Part shown: positions 1 to 6,954 of the stretch, piece after piece
How positions within the stretch are numbered: position 1 is the first letter of the stretch
Layout of the letters: every line of letters begins with the position of its first letter
Position numbers and translations under genes: made by a program
Origin: JBEGTT01 sp041179245
Lineage (GTDB): Bacteria > Pseudomonadota > Gammaproteobacteria > Burkholderiales > Rhodocyclaceae
Length of the DNA: 11,722 nt
Assembly (NCBI GenBank): GCA_041179245.1
Contig: JBEGTT010000228.1
Span: 1-11,722, forward strand
Reading direction: 5' to 3'
Notes under the pieces: generated by a model
Databases searched by the model: none
Seen by the model: the letters and a program-made list of their open reading frames with translations, nothing else
What the model was told of the DNA's origin: nothing

Positions 1-1187
1 TGTGGATTAGGGTCCTGCACCAAATCGCCCGAAATTGAAACAATCTTGCCTTCAACCACCAGTTGTGGGGAATGAGCAAACGAGCTGAAGCGAATATCAA
101 CCTCTTGATCCACCTTCACGCGATCAATCACATGCGGCGGGATGTGGGCTTCCAGCATTAAGGCTTCATTATCAGGAACAATGTCCATAATTTTCTGAGC
201 CCCCTGAATCACGCCCCCAACCGTTTGCACCATAAGGCCCACCACTTGCCCGGTAGCCGGCGCCTTGATTTCTGTTCGGTCCATTTCACCCGACATGGCA
301 CGCAATTTTTCTGCATCCGCCTCAACTTCGCGACGCACCTCGGTCAACTGTCCATCCACTTCCTTCAGATATTCCTGCTGACGTGAAACTAGGCGCATTT
401 TCAATTCAGCAATGCCTCGTGCAGAACGCCCCGTATTGCCTTCAAGATCCGAGATACTGGCACTGATGTCAGCCACTTGGCGTTCCAACTCAAGCTGTTT
501 GGAACGGGGCGCATATCCTTCAGCAACCAACCCTTTAATTCCCACCAGTTCCTCTTGCAAGGAGCGGAGCTGGCTTTGGCGATGGGGCAGCATTTCCTGA
601 TAACTCTTTTGTGAAGACTCTTGGCCTAGCGCCGCTTCGCGCAAACCTTGCAGGTCTGCGTCAATGGCCTTACGTCTTGCTTGATACAAACTCTCCTGAT
701 TTTCCATGTGTTGCTTAACAAAGAGATCATCCTTTGATGCCAGCAAGTCTTGATGGAACTGAACCGTCTTAGCCCCACGCTTTTCTGATAACAAGCGACT
801 TTCCAATGCACGAATACCTAGGTAATGCTGCTTAATAGACTCGTAATTGGCACGCGAAGAAGCATCATCCAAACGGATCAAAGGATCGCCTTCTTTCACC
901 ATTTGTCCCTCCCTGACCAGTACCTGAGTGACAATTCCGCCCAACGGGTGCTGAACCGCCTTGCGCTTGGTATCCAGCATGACGCTGGCCCCAGCGGGCA
1001 CCCCTTCATCCAGTGGTGCCAATACCCCCCAGAGTAAAAAGGCCCCCAAACCGATACCCAATACTCGGTTACCAAAACGGATAGGGCCATCAGTGTCCGA
1101 AGGCAATGCCGTTTCACCCTCAACAACGGGTTCTGGTGTTGTCGGCATATGCTGGTGAATTTTGTCTTTAACGTGTTGCCAGATCAT
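1..1187 (-). CDS. HlyD/PrtE-family type I secretion membrane fusion protein (3' end outside window)
   Basis: This is the periplasmic adaptor of a type I secretion system, linking an inner-membrane ABC exporter to an outer-membrane TolC-like channel. It is seen as an open frame of 395 codons from ATG at 1187 to the window edge. Family members are usually about 430-450 residues, so the C-terminus is missing. A short cytoplasmic N-terminus is followed by one membrane segment at about residues 38-57, ending in WGVLAPLDEG. A first lipoyl-like half lies at about 65-107 (VQHPLGGIV, REGQMVKEGDPL), then a long coiled-coil hairpin rich in Q, E, R and L (about 110-300). The second lipoyl half starts at about 305 (TEIKAPATGQVVGL, VGGVIQGAQKIMDIVP), followed by the start of the beta-barrel domain. 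The ribosome site AAGGAAAA (1191-1198) overlaps the stop codon of the upstream ABC gene, which ends 9 bases before this start, so coupling is likely. Family assignment is secure; the substrate is unknown. Confidence 0.93.
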   Translation of the reverse strand, partial: MIWQHVKDKIHQHMPTTPEPVVEGETALPSDTDGPIRFGNRVLGIGLGAFLLWGVLAPLDEGVPAGASVMLDTKRKAVQHPLGGIVTQVLVREGQMVKEGDPLIRLDDASSRANYESIKQHYLGIRALESRLLSEKRGAKTVQFHQDLLASKDDLFVKQHMENQESLYQARRKAIDADLQGLREAALGQESSQKSYQEMLPHRQSQLRSLQEELVGIKGLVAEGYAPRSKQLELERQVADISASISDLEGNTGRSARGIAELKMRLVSRQQEYLKEVDGQLTEVRREVEADAEKLRAMSGEMDRTEIKAPATGQVVGLMVQTVGGVIQGAQKIMDIVPDNEALMLEAHIPPHVIDRVKVDQEVDIRFSSFAHSPQLVVEGKIVSISGDLVQDPNP

Positions 1188-1196
1188 GTCTTTTCC

Positions 1197-2948
1197 TTAA
1201 TTAGTCGCTGGAGCCTGCAGGGCACGAATCACATCATCCCGAGGGCCAAAGTGTTTTATTTGTCCATCAACCAGAACCAAAATCTGGTCGACTACATTGA
1301 TAATTTGCGGACGATGGGTAATCAGGAAGACCGTTTTCCCTGCCACCTTCAGCCCCTGAATAGCCTGAGCTAGGGCAGCTTCACCCTCGGCATCCAGATT
1401 GGCATTCGGTTCATCCAATACCACCAGCGATGGGTTGCCATACAACGCCCGAGCCAAGCCTAACCGTTGTTTTTGCCCACCGGACAAAGTTCCCCCGGCT
1501 TCACCCATAGGAGTGTCATAGCCTTTGGAAAACCGCAAAATCATTTCGTGCATACCCGCTTTAGTCGTTGCTTCAATGACTTTTTCCGGAACAATCGGTC
1601 CAAATCGGGCAATATTTTCGGCAATAGTGCCTTCGAACAACTCAATATCCTGAGGCAAATAACCAATATAGGGACCCAGCGCAAAACGATCCCAACGCTG
1701 AATCGGTTCACCATCCAACAAGGTTGTTCCTTGTGTTTCCGGCCAGATCCCCATGAGACAGCGGGCCATCGTTGATTTCCCGGAACCGGAAGGGCCAACA
1801 ATGGCCGTCACTGAACCCGCAGGAAAATGCACATTTAGGCTTTTCAAAATTGGCTGCTGACGGCCCGGCGCGGTGGCGGTCAAATTATCGAGTTTGATGT
1901 CACCCACTGAATCCGTGGGCGTCAACAAACCTTTGCGCTCCGGGTACTTTTCCAGCAACGCTTCAAGATCAACAAATGCCTTGTTGGCCGTAAAAAATCC
2001 GCGCCAGCTGGCGACGATCATGTCAATCGGCTGTAGCGCACGGCCCATCAACACATTCGCAGCGATCATTGCCCCCGGTGTCAGTTGTCCATCAATGACC
2101 AATAACGCGCCCGCCCCTAACACCAGCGACTGCTGGCAATAACGGAAAAACTTACTGGCTGATGTCAAACGGTGATTAATGTCCTGAGCCACCTCGTTGG
2201 TTCTGAGGTAGTAGTGGTGGCGACCCAACCAGCGACGGCGAAGACTCGGCAACATTCCCAACGACTCAATAATTTCAGCATTCCTAAGCTTACTGTTGGC
2301 AAACGTCGTATCGTGCTGAGCCGATTCAATCGCCTTGGTCTGGGGCACTTGAGAAACTGACTGCGAGATCAAGGCAAGACTGACAAACAGCGCGGCAAAC
2401 ACCAGTGCCAATAAACCCAGCCAAGGACTCAGCATAAATAAAACGATGATATAAATTGGCGACCAAGGCGCATCAAACACGGCAAAGATGCCATTGCCAG
2501 TGACAAACTGGCGCAACTGAGTCAGGTCACTGAGGGCCTTCTGAGGCGTTGCATGCGAACCTCGTAAGCTGGACTCGAAGGCCGCATTAAATACCTTAGG
2601 CCCCAGAATGGCGTCCAGCTTGATCCCAGCACGCACCAAAACGCGCGATCGAATCCACTCTGAAAAACTCATCATGCCAAAGAGAAAAATCGCCACCATC
2701 GACAGAGCAATCAAGGTCAAGGTGCTCTGACTGACCATTACCCGGTCATACACCTGAAGCATGTACAGCGTAGGCGTCAGCATCAGCAAATTCGCTACCA
2801 AGCTAAAGACGCCTACGGCTTTTAGCTCGCGGTCAAAACCTTTGAGCGAACGCGTGAACTCACTTCGCTCAAAGAACGCCAAAATTTTTTCTTGGTAGGT
2901 TTGCTTTTTTGCCGCGAGTTCAGGCTGAAGTTGTACTGTATTCATCAT
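1197..2948 (-). CDS. Type I secretion ABC permease/ATPase, PrtD type (second of a tandem pair)
   Basis: This 583-residue inner-membrane half-transporter should energise protein export through a type I secretion channel. The N-terminal membrane domain has hydrophobic segments at about 43-65, 77-96, 155-195 and 273-300. The C-terminal nucleotide-binding domain is complete: Walker A GPSGSGKS (385-392), Q-loop glutamine 433 in LPQDIELF, signature LSGGQKQR (488-495), Walker B LVVLDEP with catalytic Glu513, and the H-loop THR with His545. There is no N-terminal C39 peptidase or peptidase-like domain, as expected for the PrtD/AprD group rather than the HlyB or bacteriocin groups. Two ATG codons stand side by side (2948 and 2945). 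The GAGG ribosome site at about 2953-2956 overlaps the stop of the upstream ABC gene and is better spaced from the second, so the true start may be 2945. The HlyD gene follows after 9 bases. Confidence 0.94.
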   Translation of the reverse strand: MMNTVQLQPELAAKKQTYQEKILAFFERSEFTRSLKGFDRELKAVGVFSLVANLLMLTPTLYMLQVYDRVMVSQSTLTLIALSMVAIFLFGMMSFSEWIRSRVLVRAGIKLDAILGPKVFNAAFESSLRGSHATPQKALSDLTQLRQFVTGNGIFAVFDAPWSPIYIIVLFMLSPWLGLLALVFAALFVSLALISQSVSQVPQTKAIESAQHDTTFANSKLRNAEIIESLGMLPSLRRRWLGRHHYYLRTNEVAQDINHRLTSASKFFRYCQQSLVLGAGALLVIDGQLTPGAMIAANVLMGRALQPIDMIVASWRGFFTANKAFVDLEALLEKYPERKGLLTPTDSVGDIKLDNLTATAPGRQQPILKSLNVHFPAGSVTAIVGPSGSGKSTMARCLMGIWPETQGTTLLDGEPIQRWDRFALGPYIGYLPQDIELFEGTIAENIARFGPIVPEKVIEATTKAGMHEMILRFSKGYDTPMGEAGGTLSGGQKQRLGLARALYGNPSLVVLDEPNANLDAEGEAALAQAIQGLKVAGKTVFLITHRPQIINVVDQILVLVDGQIKHFGPRDDVIRALQAPATN

Positions 2949-2954
2949 TTATCC

Positions 2955-4697
2955 TCAGGCTACTGCTGGCACATTAGGCGTTGCTGGAGCCGTCGCTGGT
3001 TTGCCCGACAACGCAGCCAACACTTCATCTCTTGGCCCATACATTTGCACGGCACCGTCGCGTAACACCAGAATGCGATCAGCGACTGACAGCACATTGG
3101 TGCGGTGAGTAATGACAACCAAGGTGCTCTTAAGTGATTTGAGCGTTAACAAGGTCTGCAATAACGCCTTCTCTCCCATTTCATCCAAACTGGAATTGGG
3201 TTCATCCAACACAATGAAACTTGGCGTCCCATAAATTGCCCGCGCCAAACCCACTCGCTGGCGCTGTCCGCCCGACAGGAAACTACCGTCAACACCAATC
3301 CGGCTCTCGTAACCCTCTGAAAGGGTATTGACGAAACTATCTAGCCCAACCAAAGCCCCGGCAGCCCGCACCTTGTCCATATCGACTTCGCCAAATCGGG
3401 CGATATTCTCAGCGAGTGTTCCGTCAAACAGTTCAATTCCCTGCGGTAAATAACCAATATGTGGCCCCAGCTCTTCCTTGTTCCAGTGAAAAACATCGGC
3501 GCCATCTAAACGCACCTTACCTGCCAGCGCAGGCCAAACACCCATCAATAGTCGCGCCAAGGTTGTTTTTCCAGAGGCGGAAGGGCCAACAACAACCAGC
3601 GTTTCACCTGCCGGCAGCGAAAAGTTGATGCCGCGCAGAATACTGACCTGCGAACCGGGTGCTGCTGCCACCACTGCTTCAACGTCCAGCTTGCCTTTTG
3701 GACGGGGTAGCGGCATACCCATTTCGCGCACCGGCACTGCACTTAGCAGATTATTTAAACGGGCATAGGCATCTCGCGCATTCACTACGTTTTTCCACTG
3801 AGCCACAATCTGCATCAGCGGGGACAGCACTTTCCCACCCAAAATGGAAGCGACAATCATCATCCCTCCACCGCCATTCAACGAACCACTGAGAGATAGC
3901 CAGCACCCCAACCCCAGCAAACCAGAAGACAGAATATTCTGAATAAATTTGGAAACCGCAGCACTCCATCCTGCGTGATCTGAGGCTTCTGCCTGCAACC
4001 TCAACATTTCCTGTTGATGCACCATCCACTTGGCGTGAATACTGTTCAACATCCCCATCGACTCAACCACTTGCGCATTGCGCAGGGTATTACCCGCATA
4101 GGTTTGCGCTGCAATCGCCGCGCGATTCGATGCCGTCAGCGGTGGCTGGGTTTTCTTTTCCGTACGGTAAGTAACCAGCACCTGCGCCAATGCCCCCATC
4201 ACACTTGCCCAACCGAGCAGCGGATGAATCAAAAAAACAATGAACAAGAAAATCACAGAAAACAAAGCATCCAGCACGGCCATCACCGCCGCCGAAGAAA
4301 CAAACTCTCGGATCACGCGCAAATCAGAAAGTGCTTGCGCATTACCTCGCCCCTGCTGCAATCCAACCCTGAAAATGGCGTCAAAAATGCGCTGATTCAG
4401 GTTTTCGTCAAACCGAATCGATGCCTTCTGCATCACTTCTGCACGCACCCACTCTAGGATTTCCATGAGCAAATAAGCGCCGACCGCCAATATCGTCAAC
4501 ATCAGCAAGGTAAGACCATCCCGGCTGTTGATAACCCGGTCGTACACATCCAGCATGTAAATCGACGGGGTAAGCGACAGCACACTACAAAAGAAGCTCA
4601 TCCACAGCGTTTTTCGCAGGTAAAACTTCAGCCCCAACACCTCCTCTCGGAGCTCCTTACTGGGAACGGGAAAATTCATGGCAGCAGGACGGCTCAT
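2955..4697 (-). CDS. Type I secretion ABC permease/ATPase, PrtD type (first of a tandem pair)
   Basis: This 580-residue half-transporter has the same architecture as the ABC gene immediately downstream but is clearly divergent from it, so it is not a recent duplicate. Hydrophobic segments lie at about 31-48, 60-80, 135-175 and 255-275. The ATPase domain is intact: Walker A GPSASGKT (371-378), Q419 in LPQGIELF, signature LSGGQRQR (474-481), Walker B FIVLDEP with Glu499, and His531 in ITHRT. The C-terminal tail is rich in Pro and Ala (566-580). The start ATG (4695-4697) overlaps the TGA of the upstream TnpB-like gene (ATGA). A strong AGGGGG site at 4705-4710 lies inside that gene, so translational coupling is likely. 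The next ABC gene starts 6 bases after its stop. The two proteins may form a heterodimer, by analogy with the paired ATPases RtxB and RtxE of Vibrio cholerae. That is inference; two homodimeric exporters are the alternative. Confidence 0.93.
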   Translation of the reverse strand: MSRPAAMNFPVPSKELREEVLGLKFYLRKTLWMSFFCSVLSLTPSIYMLDVYDRVINSRDGLTLLMLTILAVGAYLLMEILEWVRAEVMQKASIRFDENLNQRIFDAIFRVGLQQGRGNAQALSDLRVIREFVSSAAVMAVLDALFSVIFLFIVFLIHPLLGWASVMGALAQVLVTYRTEKKTQPPLTASNRAAIAAQTYAGNTLRNAQVVESMGMLNSIHAKWMVHQQEMLRLQAEASDHAGWSAAVSKFIQNILSSGLLGLGCWLSLSGSLNGGGGMMIVASILGGKVLSPLMQIVAQWKNVVNARDAYARLNNLLSAVPVREMGMPLPRPKGKLDVEAVVAAAPGSQVSILRGINFSLPAGETLVVVGPSASGKTTLARLLMGVWPALAGKVRLDGADVFHWNKEELGPHIGYLPQGIELFDGTLAENIARFGEVDMDKVRAAGALVGLDSFVNTLSEGYESRIGVDGSFLSGGQRQRVGLARAIYGTPSFIVLDEPNSSLDEMGEKALLQTLLTLKSLKSTLVVITHRTNVLSVADRILVLRDGAVQMYGPRDEVLAALSGKPATAPATPNVPAVA

Positions 4698-5344
4698 GCG
4701 ACAACCCCCTGAACAGTTGATGATTCAATCATGGTTTCAATATCTTTATCTTGGTCAATCAAAATGTAATCAGGCAGCTGCAACGCATCCTCTTTACTTG
4801 GTTTTCCCGCCTCTTCTACCAATTTCTCACCCAAGCGAAAATGCAGGCGATACCCACCCTGAATTTCCAGCAACGACACTTCATTGAGTTTTTCGGACTT
4901 AAAAAGTGCCTCTTGCTCTGCGGTTAGGCTCACCTGAAAACGAAGCCGACCATCAAGCGTGTACAAAGACAAACTGCCACTTTTCAGACTCAAGGTATGG
5001 CGGTCGAAATAGACTGGTGCACTGGGAACAAAACGCAAAACAGGAATAAGCTGCCCCGCCGTTTTACCTTGGAAAAAAGGGCTTGCGGGGTGCTGCAACA
5101 CCAAGCGACACGTGCGTGATACTGAATAAATAGCGTTACACACCATTTGCGAACCCAATGATGGGAAGCGCTCACGCATCGACTTGTAAACCATGTGGTG
5201 CAGCGCTACGCGATTCCAGCAACGCGTGTCACGAACCGTCACGGCAATCTCCGTACACGCTTGCGCAAACAGCACCTGCAAGGCGCGCAAGCTAGCAGCC
5301 TGGGGTTCGCTCGTCGTCAGCGGAATCAAAATAATGTGTTCCAT
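4694..5344 (-). CDS. TnpB-like N-terminal-half protein without RuvC nuclease domain, first gene of the type I secretion operon
   Basis: The 216-residue product resembles the N-terminal half of IS605/IS1341-type TnpB (OrfB) proteins, judged by eye. Matching blocks are FAQAC (26-30), a WNRVALHHMVY...MRERF block (43-60), SQMVCNAI (65-72), YFDRHTLSLKSGSLSLYTLDGR (from 112) and GGYRLHF (163-169). In TnpB these precede the RuvC catalytic half. Here the protein ends with an acidic tail (about 177-216) and no RuvC D/E/D motifs or zinc finger follow. The frame has no internal stop. It overlaps the next ABC gene by 4 bases and supplies that gene's ribosome site, which argues for a maintained gene, not decaying transposon debris. 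The frame is open up to an ATG at 5476, but that start would overlap the divergent mgtE gene; ATG 5344 gives an N-terminus like that of TnpB proteins and is preferred. No good ribosome site is seen for it apart from AGGGGA in the hairpin 14 bases upstream. The function is unknown; regulation of, or a structural role in, the secretion system is conceivable. Confidence 0.72.
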   Translation of the reverse strand: MEHIILIPLTTSEPQAASLRALQVLFAQACTEIAVTVRDTRCWNRVALHHMVYKSMRERFPSLGSQMVCNAIYSVSRTCRLVLQHPASPFFQGKTAGQLIPVLRFVPSAPVYFDRHTLSLKSGSLSLYTLDGRLRFQVSLTAEQEALFKSEKLNEVSLLEIQGGYRLHFRLGEKLVEEAGKPSKEDALQLPDYILIDQDKDIETMIESSTVQGVVA

Positions 5345-5353
5345 GCTGAGCAG

Positions 5354-5391
5354 TATATCCCCTATATGAAGTTTTTCATATAGGGGATATA
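5354..5391. repeat. Perfect 17-bp inverted repeat with 4-base loop
   Basis: The left arm (5354-5370) and right arm (5375-5391) are exact reverse complements around the loop GTTT. Each arm holds a CCCC/GGGG core flanked by TATA steps. It lies between the divergent mgtE gene and the secretion operon, 9 bases before the chosen start codon of the TnpB-like gene. On the minus strand the right half contains AGGGGA, the only Shine-Dalgarno-like stretch near that start, so the stem would hide it in RNA. As DNA it could be a dyad operator for a dimeric regulator. It is not a typical terminator: no T-run follows on either strand. Confidence 0.85.
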
Positions 5392-5406
5392 TACCCCAAT
5401 GCTCAA
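5377..5406 (-). promoter_or_regulatory. Candidate promoter of the type I secretion operon
   Basis: On the minus strand a TTGAGC hexamer (5401-5406) is followed after 18 bases by TATATG (5377-5382), a plausible sigma-70 pair. The -10 lies inside the inverted repeat, so a protein bound to the repeat could block it. An alternative -10, TATACT (5352-5357), sits only 7 bases before the ATG and would give an almost leaderless transcript. Several TATA-like steps make the choice uncertain. Confidence 0.35.
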
Positions 5407-5431
5407 GGCCGCTGAAAAAGCCCAGAGCTGC

Positions 5432-5437
5432 TACAAT
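5432..5437 (+). promoter_or_regulatory. mgtE: Candidate -10 element for mgtE
   Basis: TACAAT in the context GCTACAATCGCGC is a good sigma-70 -10 and a form often seen upstream of proteobacterial housekeeping genes. It lies 25 bases before the mgtE ATG, so the leader would be about 20 bases. No convincing -35 is present at 16-18 bases upstream. With so short a leader there is no room for an Mg2+-sensing riboswitch behind this promoter. Confidence 0.5.
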
Positions 5438-5462
5438 CGCGCACCCTTTTCCGCACCGCACC

Positions 5463-6905
5463 ATGAACGAAGACACCCATCTTTCCGAGCTTGATGACCT
5501 GCCACACCGGCTTTCCGAGGTGCAGCATCTAATTGAGCGCCACCGGGTCGTGGAGGGGTTGGTGCACCGTCAGGAAATGCCTCGACAAAAGCTAGTTGAG
5601 AACCTCGTACACCAACAGCACTTGAATGAGCTACGGGCCAAATTGGACGGGATGCACCCCGCCGACGTAGCCTACATTCTGGAAGCACTGCCGTTCGATG
5701 AACGTCTGCTGGTCTGGGACTTGGTCAAGGCCGAGCGGGATGGTGAAATTCTGCTGGAACTCTCTGATGCGGTACGCGAAAGCCTCATCGAGACGATGGA
5801 CCGACAAGAATTGGTGGCCGCCGCCGAAACGCTGGATGCCGACGAACTAGCTGACCTTGCGCCAGATTTACCACAAGAAGTTATTCAGGATGTTTTTGAA
5901 TCACTTCCTGCTGAAGAACGAGAACAACTCCAGACCGCCCTGTCCTACCCCGAAGAATCTGTTGGCTCGCTGATGGATTTCGAGATGCTGACGGTGCGCG
6001 ACGATGTCACGCTGGAAACAGTTTTACGTTATCTCCGCCGGTTTGATGAACTCCCCGAACATACTGACAAGATTTTTGTGGTTGACCGCGCGGACTGCCT
6101 ACAGGGCGTCTTACCCCTTGGTTCGCTGCTGGTTAATGACCCAGAATTACCCGTCAAATCGGTGATGCATCGGGATGTAGTCAGTTTCAACCCCGAAGAT
6201 GATGCGGAAGATGCCGCTCAGGCATTCGAGCGTTACGACCTTGTTTCTGCACCCGTGGTTGACGAAGACAATATCGTCATCGGCCGGCTGACACTGGTAA
6301 CCGTGGTTGACTACATCCGTGAAGAAAGCGAAGCGGAACAACTCGCTCAAGTCGGTTTGAAGGAAGAAGAAGATATTTTTGCGTCCGTATGGGACTCAGT
6401 AAAAAACCGCTGGGCTTGGCTGGCGATTAATTTGATTACCGCTTTTGCCGCTTCACGTGTCATCGGCGCCTTTGAAGGTTCCATTGAGAAGCTCGTTGCC
6501 TTAGCCGCATTGATGCCGATTGTGGCCGGCATTGGCGGAAATTCCGGCAACCAAACCATCACCATGATTGTGCGCGCGATTGCGATGGGCCAAGTTCAGC
6601 CGGATGCGATGCGCCGCCTTCTGCGAAAAGAGGTTGGCGTCGCCTTAATCAATGGCTTGATTTGGGGCGGCCTGCTCGGTGGCCTGTCTTGGTGGCTTTA
6701 CGGTAGTTTTTCGCTCGGTGTCGTGATGACGTCAGCGATGACCCTCAATCTTCTCCTAGCCGCTTCTGCTGGTGTCGGCATTCCCCTGCTGCGTGCGCGC
6801 TTTGGGGCCGATCCGGCCATTGGAGGGTCGGTCATGATTACCGCGCTCACCGATTCCGGCGGTTTCTTTATTTTCTTGGGACTTGCAACGCTGTTCCTGA
6901 TGTAA
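5463..6905 (+). CDS. mgtE: Magnesium transporter MgtE
   Basis: The 480-residue product is a full-length MgtE, a homodimeric Mg2+ channel of the inner membrane that closes when cytoplasmic Mg2+ is high. A charged N-terminal region is followed by the acidic superhelical MgtE N domain (about 60-165, HPADVAYILEALP). Two CBS domains follow (about 168-225 and 230-290; VKSVMHRDVVSF, YDLVSAPVVDEDN). After the connecting helix come about five membrane helices (from about 316 to 480). The family pore motif GIGGNSGNQT is at 356-365, and the Mg2+-coordinating Asp of the last helices is Asp464 in ALTDSGGFF. Only a weak, C-rich sequence precedes the ATG and no Shine-Dalgarno is seen. The start is kept because the N-terminal region, with its HR and VEDL-like heptads, matches relatives. 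asnB follows after 49 bases in the same direction and may be co-transcribed. Confidence 0.95.
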   Translation: MNEDTHLSELDDLPHRLSEVQHLIERHRVVEGLVHRQEMPRQKLVENLVHQQHLNELRAKLDGMHPADVAYILEALPFDERLLVWDLVKAERDGEILLELSDAVRESLIETMDRQELVAAAETLDADELADLAPDLPQEVIQDVFESLPAEEREQLQTALSYPEESVGSLMDFEMLTVRDDVTLETVLRYLRRFDELPEHTDKIFVVDRADCLQGVLPLGSLLVNDPELPVKSVMHRDVVSFNPEDDAEDAAQAFERYDLVSAPVVDEDNIVIGRLTLVTVVDYIREESEAEQLAQVGLKEEEDIFASVWDSVKNRWAWLAINLITAFAASRVIGAFEGSIEKLVALAALMPIVAGIGGNSGNQTITMIVRAIAMGQVQPDAMRRLLRKEVGVALINGLIWGGLLGGLSWWLYGSFSLGVVMTSAMTLNLLLAASAGVGIPLLRARFGADPAIGGSVMITALTDSGGFFIFLGLATLFLM

Positions 6906-6954
6906 CCCGTCCTTCGTTCATTCGTTCCTCCACCCGTTTAAGGATTTTCAGTTC

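Noticed and set aside
4014..4457. 147-residue frame on the plus strand inside the first ABC gene
   Set aside because: It is the antisense shadow of a well-supported ABC transporter gene and has a His/Arg-rich composition typical of such shadows.
4694..5344. Complete IS605 element
   Set aside because: There is no TnpA gene, no RuvC half and no recognisable end structures. The neighbours are operon genes, so a whole mobile element is not supported.
5354..5391. Palindrome as a rho-independent terminator
   Set aside because: No gene ends nearby on either strand, the stem is AT-rich at its base and no T-run follows it.
5345..5462. Mg2+ riboswitch (M-box or similar) before mgtE
   Set aside because: The candidate promoter leaves only about 20 bases of leader, and no multi-stem structure is evident in the short gap.
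5345..5476. Upstream ATG at 5476 that would extend the TnpB-like protein to 260 residues
   Set aside because: It would overlap the start of the divergent mgtE gene and cross the palindrome and both candidate promoters. The extra 44 residues show no TnpB resemblance, while ATG 5344 gives a fitting N-terminus.
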